From: Chloroflexota bacterium | GTDB taxonomy: Bacteria > Chloroflexota > Anaerolineae > UBA2200 | Assembly: GCA_014360755.1 (NCBI GenBank) | Contig: JACIWX010000010.1 | Coordinates: 1-64,000 of the forward strand | Direction: 5' to 3' | Length of the DNA stretch: 64,000 bases | Shown: piece after piece, positions 44,542 through 53,364 of the stretch | Numbering within the stretch: position 1 is the stretch's first letter | Layout of the letters: each line of letters starts with the position of its first letter | Made by a program: the position numbers and the translations under genes | Notes under the pieces: generated by a model | What the model saw: only the letters and a program-made list of their open reading frames with translations | What the model was told of the DNA's origin: nothing | The model's database searches: none

Positions 44542-45528
44542 TTAGGCGCGGATTTCTTGCCTCTGGAAGAGGACGTAACCCAGGGCGAAAAAGAGGATCG
44601 TTGCTGCGATGAGCCCGGTCAATTGAGGCCAGATCAGCAACAGGCTCTGATGCAGGGGCAGCGCCGAGCCCAGGATCGCACCCTGCCATTGGATGGGCAG
44701 CGTCAGCCCAACGGAGCGCACGGTGGGATGCATCAAAGCCAACATGATCTCTGTGTAGAGCGTGTTGGGCGAAAGCCGGCTGAGCGCCAACTCCAATTGT
44801 GCCTGAGCCAAGATTTCCCGTGCAAAGCCGTATTGCACCGGCTGCAGAATCTGCGCCAGCAAGTTGGCAATGATGCTCCAGAAAATCATGAAGAAGAGCC
44901 ATACGGCAATAGAAGACAGCGCTGCCGTTGCTGGCTGACGGAAGACAATGGAAAACACCATCGCCAGTGCTAGCCAGATGCCACCATAGAAAATAGAAGC
45001 CAGCAAAAACCAGAGGCTGCGACCCACTTCCTCGCCACTGGGAGGCACTCCCAGTCCTACGATGCCCAAGCCAATGATTAGCAGCCAGATGGCGGTGAGT
45101 ATCAGGGCAAGGGTGAAAAGCCCCGCCAGGAACTTGCCTAACAACAGCGCGTCGCGATAGATGGGTTGTGCCAGGATGCGCGACATGGTGCGGCGGTTGA
45201 ATTCGCTGTTCACAGTATCAAAAGCCAGGGCGATGGCGACCAAGGGCACTAGAAAGCCGAGAAACCCGACGAAAGCCGGCAGCGGGTCATAGGCGGTGGT
45301 GAACAGCCTGAGCAGTAGGAACGGATCTTCGCCTACGGTGGTGCGCAGGTTCATGGTCGCGGCGTAAACCGTACCGGCCGCCGTCAACAACATTAGTATT
45401 TCCAGAACGCGCATGCGCACACTGGTTAGATGGTCAGCCATCTCTTTGGCCACGACTGCCCATAAGCCAGTCCATGGCGACCCTTCGCGGAAGGACTCAC
45501 TTTTCACTGTTTCCCGCCGTAGTGACAT
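44542..45528 (-). CDS. ABC-2 type transporter permease
   Basis: 328-residue membrane protein with about six hydrophobic segments. The N-terminal cytoplasmic part [19 protein letters not shown] and the stretch [33 protein letters not shown] are typical of exporters of the ABC-2/NosY group. The start is the ATG with GAGGAGGTGGAG upstream; it overlaps the ATPase by 32 bases. It forms a three-gene minus-strand operon with the ATPase and the NEW3-domain protein. The substrate is unknown. Confidence 0.88.
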   Translation of the reverse strand: MSLRRETVKSESFREGSPWTGLWAVVAKEMADHLTSVRMRVLEILMLLTAAGTVYAATMNLRTTVGEDPFLLLRLFTTAYDPLPAFVGFLGFLVPLVAIALAFDTVNSEFNRRTMSRILAQPIYRDALLLGKFLAGLFTLALILTAIWLLIIGLGIVGLGVPPSGEEVGRSLWFLLASIFYGGIWLALAMVFSIVFRQPATAALSSIAVWLFFMIFWSIIANLLAQILQPVQYGFAREILAQAQLELALSRLSPNTLYTEIMLALMHPTVRSVGLTLPIQWQGAILGSALPLHQSLLLIWPQLTGLIAATILFFALGYVLFQRQEIRA

Positions 45529-46462
45529 GCTCCACCTCCTCAAAGTAGCGGGCATAGATGTCATCTAGGCTTGGCGCCTCCACGTCTAGCGACAACAGCC
45601 GTCCGCCAGCAGCGACAACTGCTTTGGCAGCTTCTGCCCGGACGTCGCTTCTGGCAGCCACTTCATAGCGGTTGTGGTCTTCTTGCCGTACTTCCACCAC
45701 ATTGTGAAGGCGCTGCAATGCTTCCATCAGGGCAGAGGGCGAACCATCCGCTTGCAAATGGACGCGGTAAGCGCTGCCTAGCACTTGCTGCGCCAGATCG
45801 GTTACTGTGCCTTCCAAGACCATGCGGCCGCGATGGAATAACCCCACTCGGTCACATATTGCCTGTACCTGATGCAAGAGATGGGACGAGAGCAGGATGG
45901 TGATGCCTTCCTGTTTCAGATTGCCAATGATGCGCAAAAACTCACGTGCCCCTTCTGGATCCAAGCCTTGCGTGGGCTCGTCCATGATGATCAGTTGTGG
46001 CTGTTTGATCAGAACATCCGCCACGCCGAGCCGTTGTCTCATCCCGCGCGAAAACGTAGCCACCGGCCGGTCGGCGACTTCATGCAACCCCATGCGTGTC
46101 AGCGCCTCGTCAATGCGCCGGTACGCCTCTGCGCGAGGCAAGCCGTTCAGTTTGGCGATGTAAATCAGGTTCTCGCGGGCAGTGAGTTCATCGTAAAAGC
46201 CCACCTCATCGGGCATGTAGCCCACCCGCGCTTTGACGCTCAAGGGCTGGCGTACGGGATCGAGGCCCAATACCCTCACTTTGCCTGCGGTCGGCTCGGT
46301 GAGGCCTAGGAGCATCAGGATAGTAGTCGTCTTGCCCGATCCGTTGGGGCCAAGCAAGCCAAAGATCTCGCCTTTGTGCACGACCAGATTGAGATTGTCT
46401 ACAGCCACCACATCGCCGTAGCGTTTGGTCAGGTTTTCGGTTTCGATGACCCGTTCGTTCAT
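45497..46462 (-). CDS. ABC-2 type transporter ATP-binding protein
   Basis: 321-residue ATPase: Walker [12 protein letters not shown], signature [15 protein letters not shown] (SRGMRQ in place of LSGGQ, common in this subgroup), Walker [14 protein letters not shown], switch His in [11 protein letters not shown] roughly 90-residue C-terminal extension follows, as in NosF/CcmA-like exporters. The start is fixed by GGAGG 8 bases before ATG. It is translated between the NEW3 protein and the permease. Confidence 0.93.
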   Translation of the reverse strand: MNERVIETENLTKRYGDVVAVDNLNLVVHKGEIFGLLGPNGSGKTTTILMLLGLTEPTAGKVRVLGLDPVRQPLSVKARVGYMPDEVGFYDELTARENLIYIAKLNGLPRAEAYRRIDEALTRMGLHEVADRPVATFSRGMRQRLGVADVLIKQPQLIIMDEPTQGLDPEGAREFLRIIGNLKQEGITILLSSHLLHQVQAICDRVGLFHRGRMVLEGTVTDLAQQVLGSAYRVHLQADGSPSALMEALQRLHNVVEVRQEDHNRYEVAARSDVRAEAAKAVVAAGGRLLSLDVEAPSLDDIYARYFEEVEHVTTAGNSEK

Positions 46463-46482
46463 CGGCAAACCTCCGGTGTCGG

Positions 46483-47664
46483 TCATCGTCGGCCAAAGCG
46501 AAGTACTGCCAGCGCCACTACTCCCACTGCTACCGCAATCAGAGCAACACCCACCACGCCCCAGAGCGTGGAAGTGAGCACGGTAATGCGGAATTCTGCC
46601 GATTTGTACGAGCCGTCTTCTGGACGCGCACGCAAGGTCAGCATGTAATCGCCCGCTACAGCTTTCTCGAAGGGGCGTATCTTGGCTGTAACTTCCACTT
46701 CTTTCCCTGCGGGGATTTCGTCAATTTGTTTCGGGTCGAACTCCACAGCCCATCCTGATGGCTCTGATGAGCTCAGTTCCACCTTGTGTGCGGGAGCACT
46801 TCCTGTGTTGCGCACAATGATTTTGAGCGGCGTTTCCTTCCCGGCGTATGCCCGGCCGGAGAGCCTTCCATCCGGAGCAGTGATCACGAGGTCTACCTGC
46901 CCGGTTACTTCCGCAGTCAGAGCCAGAGAAGCTTGCACATCGCCGCCCACCGCGCGCACGGTGATGGGATAGGAACCAGCCGTCACATCCGCATAGGCTC
47001 GTGCTTCGATGCTGATGCTCTTGGAGCGGTTGGCTTCTACAGGTAGGCTAGTCACTTCCTGGCCAGCCCATTTGAAAGTAACCGAGAAACCTGTTGGCGC
47101 CTCAGCCAACAGATTCACAGTTAGGTCTTCTTCCCCCTCGTTTTTCAATGTCGCGCTGTAACGGAAGGTGCTGTCGGGCTTGCCCTTCAGCGTAGGCAAT
47201 TCGACCGAAAAGGTCAGTTTGGCAGGCACTTTTTCCTGAATGGTTATTTCAAGGGGTAGTTCGGCTGAGCCCCGCTCTCCTTGCGCCCGCACTACTGGGC
47301 GATAGGTGCCTGGGGCAGCATTCTCAGGTGGTTTGATGGTCAACGTCACGGAGGCTTCGTTATCTGGCTCTACATAAGCGGATCGTATCAGATGGCCTTC
47401 CCCTTTGAAGGTAGCCGTCCAGCCTTCGGGCAATTGCTGCATTTCCAGGCGCACTACTTGGGCGGTCGTTTTGGTGCGCAGTCTGAGCACCATGCTGAGT
47501 TCCTCGCCGATGCCCAGGACGCGACTGGGGTACAAGGTGTAGAGTGTTAGTTCTGGGGTGGAAGGAAGAGGCTGTTCTGTTTGCGCCATGGCTGTCAAAC
47601 AGGGACAAAGGGCTAACAATAGGCTTATGGTCAGCACGTTTACCACTGTCCAAAACCGTCGCAT
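46483..47664 (-). CDS. Exported, membrane-anchored NEW3-domain protein
   Basis: 393-residue surface protein. It has a signal peptide ([18 protein letters not shown]), three to four Ig-like repeats of the NPCBM-associated NEW3 type (recurrent PxGW.. and [43 protein letters not shown]) and a C-terminal helix ([22 protein letters not shown]) ending RFGRR. In many bacteria such proteins are encoded with ABC-2 exporters, as here, and are thought to sit outside the membrane with them. It is the first gene of the operon; GGAGG is 10 bases before the ATG. Confidence 0.85.
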   Translation of the reverse strand: MRRFWTVVNVLTISLLLALCPCLTAMAQTEQPLPSTPELTLYTLYPSRVLGIGEELSMVLRLRTKTTAQVVRLEMQQLPEGWTATFKGEGHLIRSAYVEPDNEASVTLTIKPPENAAPGTYRPVVRAQGERGSAELPLEITIQEKVPAKLTFSVELPTLKGKPDSTFRYSATLKNEGEEDLTVNLLAEAPTGFSVTFKWAGQEVTSLPVEANRSKSISIEARAYADVTAGSYPITVRAVGGDVQASLALTAEVTGQVDLVITAPDGRLSGRAYAGKETPLKIIVRNTGSAPAHKVELSSSEPSGWAVEFDPKQIDEIPAGKEVEVTAKIRPFEKAVAGDYMLTLRARPEDGSYKSAEFRITVLTSTLWGVVGVALIAVAVGVVALAVLRFGRR

Positions 47665-47816
47665 GTCCTAACCTCCTGTAATGCAAAGATGAGTGTCCAG
47701 TGCGATGTCGTTGTTCTCTCCCGAAAATCGCACTGCATGGCGATTCCGGCCTAGCGCCGGTAAGGGCAGATGTGCTAGGAATGTGCTTTCACAAGGAAAG
47801 TACATAGCGTCCTTGT

Positions 47817-47911
47817 GTTAGAATGGCGTTAGAACAGCGTTAGAATTTGATTAGAGAGCGCGGATGAGCAGACAAATGCGGTTTGACAGGGGGCATAAAT
47901 GGGGATACACT
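47817..47911 (+). promoter_or_regulatory. Promoter of the DsbA-like gene with 11-bp-spaced GTTAGAA repeats
   Basis: GTTAGAA occurs at 47817, 47828 and 47839 with exact 11-base spacing; a weaker fourth unit, ATTAGAG, is at 47850. Downstream is a near-perfect promoter TTGACA (47883-47888), 17 bases, TACACT (47906-47911). Tandem 11-bp repeats just upstream of a -35 are the usual target layout of OmpR/PhoB-type activators, and one such regulator is encoded at 49559-50260. The gap 47665-47816 upstream is otherwise empty. Confidence 0.72.
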
Positions 47912-47960
47912 TTGAGGCTGAAGATATACTGCGAGGTATAGTTCATCCCCTGGAGGAGAG

Positions 47961-49235
47961 ATGGAAGCAAAACATCTGATGCACCTGGGGCTGCTTGTGA
48001 CGGCATGGCTTGCGATCGGCTGCAGTGCTCCTACCGCATCCACAACCCCCACCTTGGCTCCCACACCCACGCCCAAGCCCAGTGCTACTCCAATCCCTAC
48101 GCCAACGCCCGTTGGTGCAGTGCCGATGGGTTTTACTGCGGATGGTGCACCCTATCGTGGCAACCCCAATGCTCCAGTAACATTGCTCGAGTATGGGGAA
48201 TTCCTTTGCCCCTATTGTGCCCGTCATGCGGCGCAGACGGGTCCACTTCTGTATGAAGCGTATATCGTTACCGGCAAAGTGAAACACGTCTTTCGTCAGT
48301 ATCTGCTCCATCCCCAGGCGCAAAAAGCCGCCGAGGCGTCGCTCTGCGCTGCCCGTCAAAGCGTGGCGGCTTTCTGGGAAATGCATGATTTGCTCTTTGC
48401 GCGGATGGAGGAATGGAGCAGCGCGCCCGAAGCGACCGAGCGCTTTGTGCAGTATGCGGCTGAACTGGGCCTCGATACGGAGGCTTTTGCTGCCTGTCTG
48501 GAGTCAGGGGAGATGGCGGCTCAAGTGCGCAGCGATACAGAGCAGGGCTTAGCCATGGGCGTCCAAGGCATCCCGGCATTTTTCATCAATGACTGGTTTG
48601 TTTCTGGCGCAGAGCCCTTTACCACATTTCAGCAGGTGATTGAGGCAGCTTTGCGTAACGAGCACCCAGTGCCAACCCCTGTACCCTTTGCTGCTAACCC
48701 TGAACATCCCGGTTATACTTACAGCGGCGACGTTACTTTGGGTGCATCCGAGGCGCCGCTTCTGCTCCTCGAGTTCATTGATTTTGGGAGTGCGGAGAAT
48801 AGCCGCTACTTCCTGGAGACCTGGCCTGGGCTGAAAGAGAAATACGTGGACACGGGCAAGGTACGGGTCGTCATCAAGTACTTTCCCGGGACAGATTCCG
48901 CGTCTCAAGCTGCTGAAGCAGCCGAATGCGCCGGTATGCAACAGGCTTACTGGCCCATGCATGATTTGCTTTTCCGGCGTCAGCAGGACTGGAGCCAAAC
49001 TCAAGACCTACCCGGGCTGCTCAAGGAGTATGCTACAGAGTTACATCTGGATGCTGAGTTGTTCTCTACCTGTCTGGCGGAAGGGCAGATGCGCACCAAG
49101 GTAGAACAAGACGTCATGATTGCCCAATGGAACCAGTTGCCCCCGGCACCGCAATTCGTCCTCATCCAGGGACAGCGGGCTTACCTCGTGCTCCGAGAAG
49201 AACTGTTGGGGGCGCTTGATTCTTTGACACAATAG
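47961..49235 (+). CDS. Lipoprotein with two DsbA-like thioredoxin domains
   Basis: 424 residues. The lipobox WLAIGC places the lipidated cysteine at C21, followed by a Thr/Pro-rich spacer to about residue 50. Domain one (about 60-230) has the redox motif C83-P-Y-C86 and the cis-Pro loop QGIPAFFIN. Domain two (about 250-424) repeats the fold (GASEAPLLLLEFIDFG) but has GSAENS where CxxC belongs, so it is probably inactive. The layout suggests an extracytoplasmic disulfide protein. It stands alone, driven by the promoter just upstream. Confidence 0.88.
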   Translation: MEAKHLMHLGLLVTAWLAIGCSAPTASTTPTLAPTPTPKPSATPIPTPTPVGAVPMGFTADGAPYRGNPNAPVTLLEYGEFLCPYCARHAAQTGPLLYEAYIVTGKVKHVFRQYLLHPQAQKAAEASLCAARQSVAAFWEMHDLLFARMEEWSSAPEATERFVQYAAELGLDTEAFAACLESGEMAAQVRSDTEQGLAMGVQGIPAFFINDWFVSGAEPFTTFQQVIEAALRNEHPVPTPVPFAANPEHPGYTYSGDVTLGASEAPLLLLEFIDFGSAENSRYFLETWPGLKEKYVDTGKVRVVIKYFPGTDSASQAAEAAECAGMQQAYWPMHDLLFRRQQDWSQTQDLPGLLKEYATELHLDAELFSTCLAEGQMRTKVEQDVMIAQWNQLPPAPQFVLIQGQRAYLVLREELLGALDSLTQ

Positions 49236-49256
49236 CCCGCCCTAGTGCCTTGATCA

Positions 49257-49459
49257 GAGAGTGTTGAAAAAGCCTTTCCAATGTCATGCTGAACCTTCGC
49301 CCTGAGCCTTGCTCTGAGCGAAGCGAAGGGAAAGCGAAGGGGAAGTGAAGCATCTCGCAGTACTTGGGAAAATACAGCTAAAGTTACGCGAGACCCCCTT
49401 CGTTATACTCAGGGCAGGCTCTTCGCTTCGCTCAGGGTGACAAGATTTTCAACACCCTC
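49257..49459 (+). mobile_element. MITE-like element, copy 5 (expanded)
   Basis: The longest copy, 203 bp, with ends GAGAGTGTTGAAAAA and TTTTCAACACCCTC and a 7-bp duplication TTGATCA (49250-49256 and 49460-49466). Extra sequence lies at the tips of both internal fold-back arms (CCTTCGCCCTGAGCC and CAGGGCAGGCTCTTCG regions), while the outer arms are unchanged. Confidence 0.85.
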
Positions 49460-49470
49460 TTGATCAATAT

Positions 49471-49505
49471 AAGGAGCCAGGTTTCTCCTAGAAACCTGGC
49501 TCCTT
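49471..49505. terminator. Strong bidirectional hairpin between convergent genes
   Basis: Perfect 16-bp inverted repeat AAGGAGCCAGGTTTCT and AGAAACCTGGCTCCTT with a 3-base loop. It sits between the plus-strand DsbA-like gene and the minus-strand response regulator, where a shared terminator is expected. The A/T-run is short on both sides. Confidence 0.65.
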
Positions 49506-49558
49506 TGTGACTATCCAGTCTGAAAAGAAAAAGCATGGAAAGCCTGTGGCGTTGCTGG

Positions 49559-50260
49559 TCAATTCAGGGTATAGCCGTGGCGTCCAACGGTGCGTATATA
49601 GCGCGGACGGGCGTTGCTTGGCTCGATTTTGTTGCGGATGTTCTTGATGTGCGCCCGCACGACATCGCTGGAGCCAATGCCTGGCGGGTAGCCCCATACC
49701 TCGCGCAACAGCCGCTCTGATGAGAACACCTGCCCAGGATGGCTCATCATATAGTACAGCAGTTCGAACTCCACAGGCGTGAGCGATACCGTTTTCTCCG
49801 GGGTGCTGAGGCGGAAGGAGTGGCAATCCAGGCGCAAGTTGCCCACGACCAACTCACGGGGCTGAGACTTGCCCCAGTTTGGCGATGCCCGCCTTAGCAA
49901 TGCGCGCACGCGCATAAGCAATTCGCGGACATCGAACGGCTTGGTCAGGTAGTCATCAGCGCCAGCGGAAAAGGCTACAGCCTTATCCGTGATGTCATGC
50001 TTGCCGGTCAAAAAGAGGATGGGCAGGTCGGCAAGGCCAGGGCTGGCGCGCAATGATTTACATAACTCGACGCCATCCAAGCTCGGCATCAAGATGTCTA
50101 TGATTGCCAGGTCAGGCTTTTCTTTCTCTACGATCTGCAGTGCTTCAATGCCGTTGTAGGCTACCGAGACCTGGTAACCTTCAGCCACCAAAGCACGTTT
50201 GCACAAGTTGACCACATCAGCGTGGTCATCCACAACCAGGATTCGTTTGTTGTCTTGCAT
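49559..50260 (-). CDS. OmpR/PhoB-family response regulator
   Basis: 233 residues: a receiver domain with acid pair in VVDDHAD, phospho-acceptor D55 (LAIIDILMP) and Lys in YLTKPFD, then a winged-helix DNA-binding domain (LTPVEFELLYYMMSHPGQVF, VVRAHIKNIRNKIE, IRTVGRHGYTL). The start is the ATG after AGGAGG. No kinase is directly attached; a MITE separates it from the HK1 operon. It may bind the GTTAGAA array upstream of the DsbA-like gene. Confidence 0.94.
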   Translation of the reverse strand: MQDNKRILVVDDHADVVNLCKRALVAEGYQVSVAYNGIEALQIVEKEKPDLAIIDILMPSLDGVELCKSLRASPGLADLPILFLTGKHDITDKAVAFSAGADDYLTKPFDVRELLMRVRALLRRASPNWGKSQPRELVVGNLRLDCHSFRLSTPEKTVSLTPVEFELLYYMMSHPGQVFSSERLLREVWGYPPGIGSSDVVRAHIKNIRNKIEPSNARPRYIRTVGRHGYTLN

Positions 50261-50367
50261 CGTACACCTCCTGCCTCGCGCGATCTGGCTGCACAATCCA
50301 CAAATGTCTACTTGCAGTCTCTAGGCTTTTCACGAACCGTTGCGGACATCGCTAGGGAGGCCACTAA

Positions 50368-50500
50368 GAGAGTGTTGAAAATCTTGTCACCCTGGGCAAA
50401 GCGAAGAGCCTCGCGTAACTTTAGCTGTATTTTCCCACGTGCTGCGAGATGCTTCACTTCGTTCAGCATGACATTGGAAGAGCTTTTTCAACATCCTCTC
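50368..50500 (-). mobile_element. MITE-like element, copy 6 (reverse orientation)
   Basis: 133-bp copy in opposite orientation. Ends are GAGAGTGTTGAAAA and a slightly worn TTTTTCAACATCCTCTC. The flanks read CACTAA (50362-50367) and CACTGA (50500-50505), a duplication with one change, so this is the most diverged copy. It lies in the gap between the response regulator and histidine kinase 1; the rest of that gap is empty. Confidence 0.78.
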
Positions 50501-50555
50501 ACTGATGATGACGTGAAATGAAGCGAAAGGTAGCGTGAGGATTTATATTTCGTGA

Positions 50556-52619
50556 TCACGGCTCGGCAGCGCTTTTCCCGCCGCCTTCTGGAGGCACAGG
50601 CAGGTAGATGGTAAAAATTGTCCCCCTTCCTGGTGCGCTCCAGACTTCAATCCAACCACCGTGCTGCTTCACAATGCCATACACCACAGACAAGCCTAAG
50701 CCTGTCCCCTTCTCTTTGGTGGTGAAGAAGGGCTCGAAAAGACGCGTGAGCGTCTTTTCGTCCATGCCTATACCAGTGTCCGCCACGCTGAGTTGGACAT
50801 ACGTCCCTGGTTTTGCTTCGGGATGGCTCTGGCAGTATGCTGGGCTTATCTCCACTTTCCCCGTGGATATGCGCAAGATGCCACCTCTTGGCATGGCGTC
50901 GCGCGCGTTCACTGCTAGGTTCATCAGTACCTGCTCCAGGGCGTTGCCATCGGCATAGATTGCCCCCAAGCCAGGAGCCAGGTCGAGTTGTAGTTCAATG
51001 TCTTCGCCGATCACGCGTTGCAACATTTTTACAAAATTGTCAATCAGATCATTGAGATCAAGTGCTGCCATCTCCAGGCGCTGGCGCCGGCTGAAAGCCA
51101 GTAGTTGCCTGGTCAATTTCGCGGCGCGCTGCGCTGCCTGTTCGATGGCATTCAGATCTCGGTATATGGGGTCACCGGGTATCACTTGGCTCAGCGCAAG
51201 CTGGGCATGGCCCAATATCACTGTTAAGATATTGTTAAAGTCATGGGCTATTCCACCTGCCAGTTGCCCTACCGATTCCAGTTTCTGCGCTTGCAGGAGC
51301 TGAGCCTGCGTGTTCTGGAGGTCTTCCAGGTTCCGGCGCAGGTCCTCCATCAGTTGGGCTTTGTGCCAGGCAGCCGCCAGTTGATGGGCGAAAGCCATCA
51401 TACCTGGGATGTCCTCTTCTGTCAAATCATTTGACTGCACGGAAAGCAAGCCAATCACTTTGTCCTGGACGATGAGCGGGGCGACAATGGAGAGCGACAT
51501 CAGCAGCACCTCCACGAGGCGAGGGGCAAACGATGCCAGGCTGGCAGGCAGTGCCCGTGTGATGCATTCTTTCGCATTGCTTACAAAGACGGCTTTCTGC
51601 TGCGCAATTGCCTCTTGGAAAGCAGGCAAGTTAGCAATGGGGATGGAGAATTCTCCTAGTTTGAAGCCTGTCTCTTCTTCGAGCATCTGGATGACCTGCG
51701 CATCGTAACTCACGTATTTGGGGAAGACCCTTTGCTGCTCCTCATCCAGCAGCAGCACCGCACAGGAAAAGCCGAGTTCGCGGAATACCCCCGCCACTGC
51801 CGCCCATATCGCGTCATGGGTCAGTGCCCGATCGGCTGCCAGGGCAGCTCGATTCAAACCCTGTAACAACCTTTCCGTCCGTTTCAGTTTGGTGATGTCC
51901 GTAAAGGCAGAGAGGACGCCAGAGAAGGCGCCTTGATGGAACAGCGGGCGAGCATGCACCAGGACAGGTATTTCGACGCCATCTTTACGCACGAGACGGG
52001 TCTCATACTGGTCGCCATTCCCTGTTGGCCTCTGTGTCATGCGTGTCTGGATGCGTTCCTGTTCATCGGGCGGCACAATCTTGTGCCAAGGGCAACCGAT
52101 CAGCTCGTCTGCAGAGTACCCGAGCAAGCGCTCGGTGGCTGGATTGACAAAGGTGATCCTGCCTTGTGCGTCTTCGAGGAGCAAAGCCTCGGCTATGCTC
52201 TGCACAATGGTCTCATTGAACTCTTTCAGCCGCCGGATTTCTTCCTCCGCCCGCTTGCGCTCTGTGACATCGCGGGCGATTCCCTCAATGGCGATGAGAT
52301 TTCCCGCTTCGTCATAAATGGGGACGTTGCGCTGCTCTGTCCAGATGATGGTGCCGTCTTTTCGTATCCAGCGCAGAGTAATGGGCTGCCCAAAGGCGTT
52401 GCCGGAGCGTACTTGCTCCAGCAATGCCCGGTCTTCTGGGTGGACGATCTTGATGCCGAGGTCTGGGTCCGCGTAATGTTCCTCCGGGGTATAGCCCGTG
52501 ATCACGGTGGCAGCCGGGCTGACGTACTCAAAGCCGGGCTCGGGCACGAAGCGATAGCGGTAGATAATGTCCAAGGCATTCTCAGCCAAGCGGTAGAAGC
52601 GTTCCTCTGACTCGCGCAA
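50556..52619 (-). CDS. PAS-PAS-GAF hybrid-sensor histidine kinase (soluble)
   Basis: 687 residues with no membrane segment. Two PAS domains (about 1-118 with the PAC end GIARDVTERKRAEEE, and 125-250 ending AFTDITKLKR), a GAF domain (about 255-420), HisKA with H459 in GGIAHDFNN, and an ATPase domain (NLAVNARDAM, VADTGIGMD, GTGLGLSVVYG). The HDFNN type is common in sensors of soluble ligands or redox. The gene is downstream of the single-domain regulator RR2 in the same direction, with a 44-base gap. Confidence 0.94.
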   Translation of the reverse strand: MRESEERFYRLAENALDIIYRYRFVPEPGFEYVSPAATVITGYTPEEHYADPDLGIKIVHPEDRALLEQVRSGNAFGQPITLRWIRKDGTIIWTEQRNVPIYDEAGNLIAIEGIARDVTERKRAEEEIRRLKEFNETIVQSIAEALLLEDAQGRITFVNPATERLLGYSADELIGCPWHKIVPPDEQERIQTRMTQRPTGNGDQYETRLVRKDGVEIPVLVHARPLFHQGAFSGVLSAFTDITKLKRTERLLQGLNRAALAADRALTHDAIWAAVAGVFRELGFSCAVLLLDEEQQRVFPKYVSYDAQVIQMLEEETGFKLGEFSIPIANLPAFQEAIAQQKAVFVSNAKECITRALPASLASFAPRLVEVLLMSLSIVAPLIVQDKVIGLLSVQSNDLTEEDIPGMMAFAHQLAAAWHKAQLMEDLRRNLEDLQNTQAQLLQAQKLESVGQLAGGIAHDFNNILTVILGHAQLALSQVIPGDPIYRDLNAIEQAAQRAAKLTRQLLAFSRRQRLEMAALDLNDLIDNFVKMLQRVIGEDIELQLDLAPGLGAIYADGNALEQVLMNLAVNARDAMPRGGILRISTGKVEISPAYCQSHPEAKPGTYVQLSVADTGIGMDEKTLTRLFEPFFTTKEKGTGLGLSVVYGIVKQHGGWIEVWSAPGRGTIFTIYLPVPPEGGGKSAAEP

Positions 52620-52663
52620 TGGGTCTCCTCCCCCTGTTCGTGTCTGTCTGCACCGTCGGAGTA

Positions 52664-53059
52664 CTATGCCAAACTAGGTTGCTTGAGCTGCCCGCGCATA
52701 CGGGCTACGTTGAGGATGGTTGGCACGAGTTTGTGCGTCAGCTCCTCTTTGGCAACGAAGGCATCGGCTCCGGCAGAGAGCACGGTATCGTGGTACTTTT
52801 CTTCCTCCAAGAAGGTCAATGCAATGATGCCTACGTCGGGCATTGTCCTGCGCAGCAGCGGGATGACCTCCATGCCAGACATGTCCGGCATGGCGAGGTC
52901 AACCAGCACAACGTCAGGCTGGAGATGGCTTACTGCCCCCACAGCAAGCCGTCCTTCACTGACTGCGCCAACAACCTTTAGTTCTTCATGCTTGGTGAGA
53001 AAGCGCGAGGCAATGGCAAGGAATGTCGTGCTATCATCAATGAGAACAATGCGAATCAT
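52664..53059 (-). CDS. Stand-alone receiver-domain response regulator
   Basis: 131 residues: only a receiver domain, with DD pair in LIDDSTTF, phospho-acceptor D54 (VVLVDLAMPDMSG), Thr in IIALTFLEE and Lys in VAKEEL. The sequence resembles NarL-type receivers without the HTH. It precedes histidine kinase 1 and is its likely partner. The start is the ATG after AAAAGGAGG; the AAAAG part of that ribosome site belongs to the MITE target duplication. Confidence 0.92.
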   Translation of the reverse strand: MIRIVLIDDSTTFLAIASRFLTKHEELKVVGAVSEGRLAVGAVSHLQPDVVLVDLAMPDMSGMEVIPLLRRTMPDVGIIALTFLEEEKYHDTVLSAGADAFVAKEELTHKLVPTILNVARMRGQLKQPSLA

Positions 53060-53082
53060 TACCCCTGTTTTCCTCCTTTTCT

Positions 53083-53212
53083 GAGAGTGTTGAAATCTTG
53101 TCACCCTGAGCGAAGCGAAGGGTCTCGCCTAACTTTAGCCGTATTTTCCCAAGTACTGTGAGATGCTTCACTTCGTTCAGCATGACATTGAAAGGGCTTT
53201 TTCAACACTCTC
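53083..53212 (-). mobile_element. MITE-like element, copy 7 (reverse orientation)
   Basis: 130-bp copy with ends GAGAGTGTTGAAA and TTTTTCAACACTCTC and a perfect 7-bp duplication CTTTTCT (53076-53082 and 53213-53219). It lies between the promoter region and the ribosome site of the RR2-HK1 operon, lengthening its leader by about 137 bases. Confidence 0.88.
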
Positions 53213-53302
53213 CTTTTCTGGTGAGCAATTGCCTGGCAAGGCATCGCATGCAACTCTTTTCTACGCGGACAAAAGCATATCCGATCGCGGCTGGATTGGC
53301 TA

Positions 53303-53318
53303 TCCGTAAATCTACGGA
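53303..53318. promoter_or_regulatory. Palindromic site upstream of the RR2-HK1 operon
   Basis: TCCGTA and TACGGA separated by AATC, a perfect 6-bp inverted repeat. Its core AAATCTACGG (53308-53317) recurs at 56062-56071, between histidine kinase 2 and flavodoxin. A LuxR/NarL-type regulator (53365-54015) is the likely reader. The surrounding 53220-53364 holds no gene. Confidence 0.45.
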
Positions 53319-53364
53319 ATATCGAGGGGCAATACTACGTAGAAGAATGGAAAAGCAAGGGGAA

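Noticed and set aside
49471-49505. The 16-bp hairpin as part of MITE copy 5
   Set aside because: It lies outside the target duplication TTGATCA and shares no sequence with the element, so it is separate.
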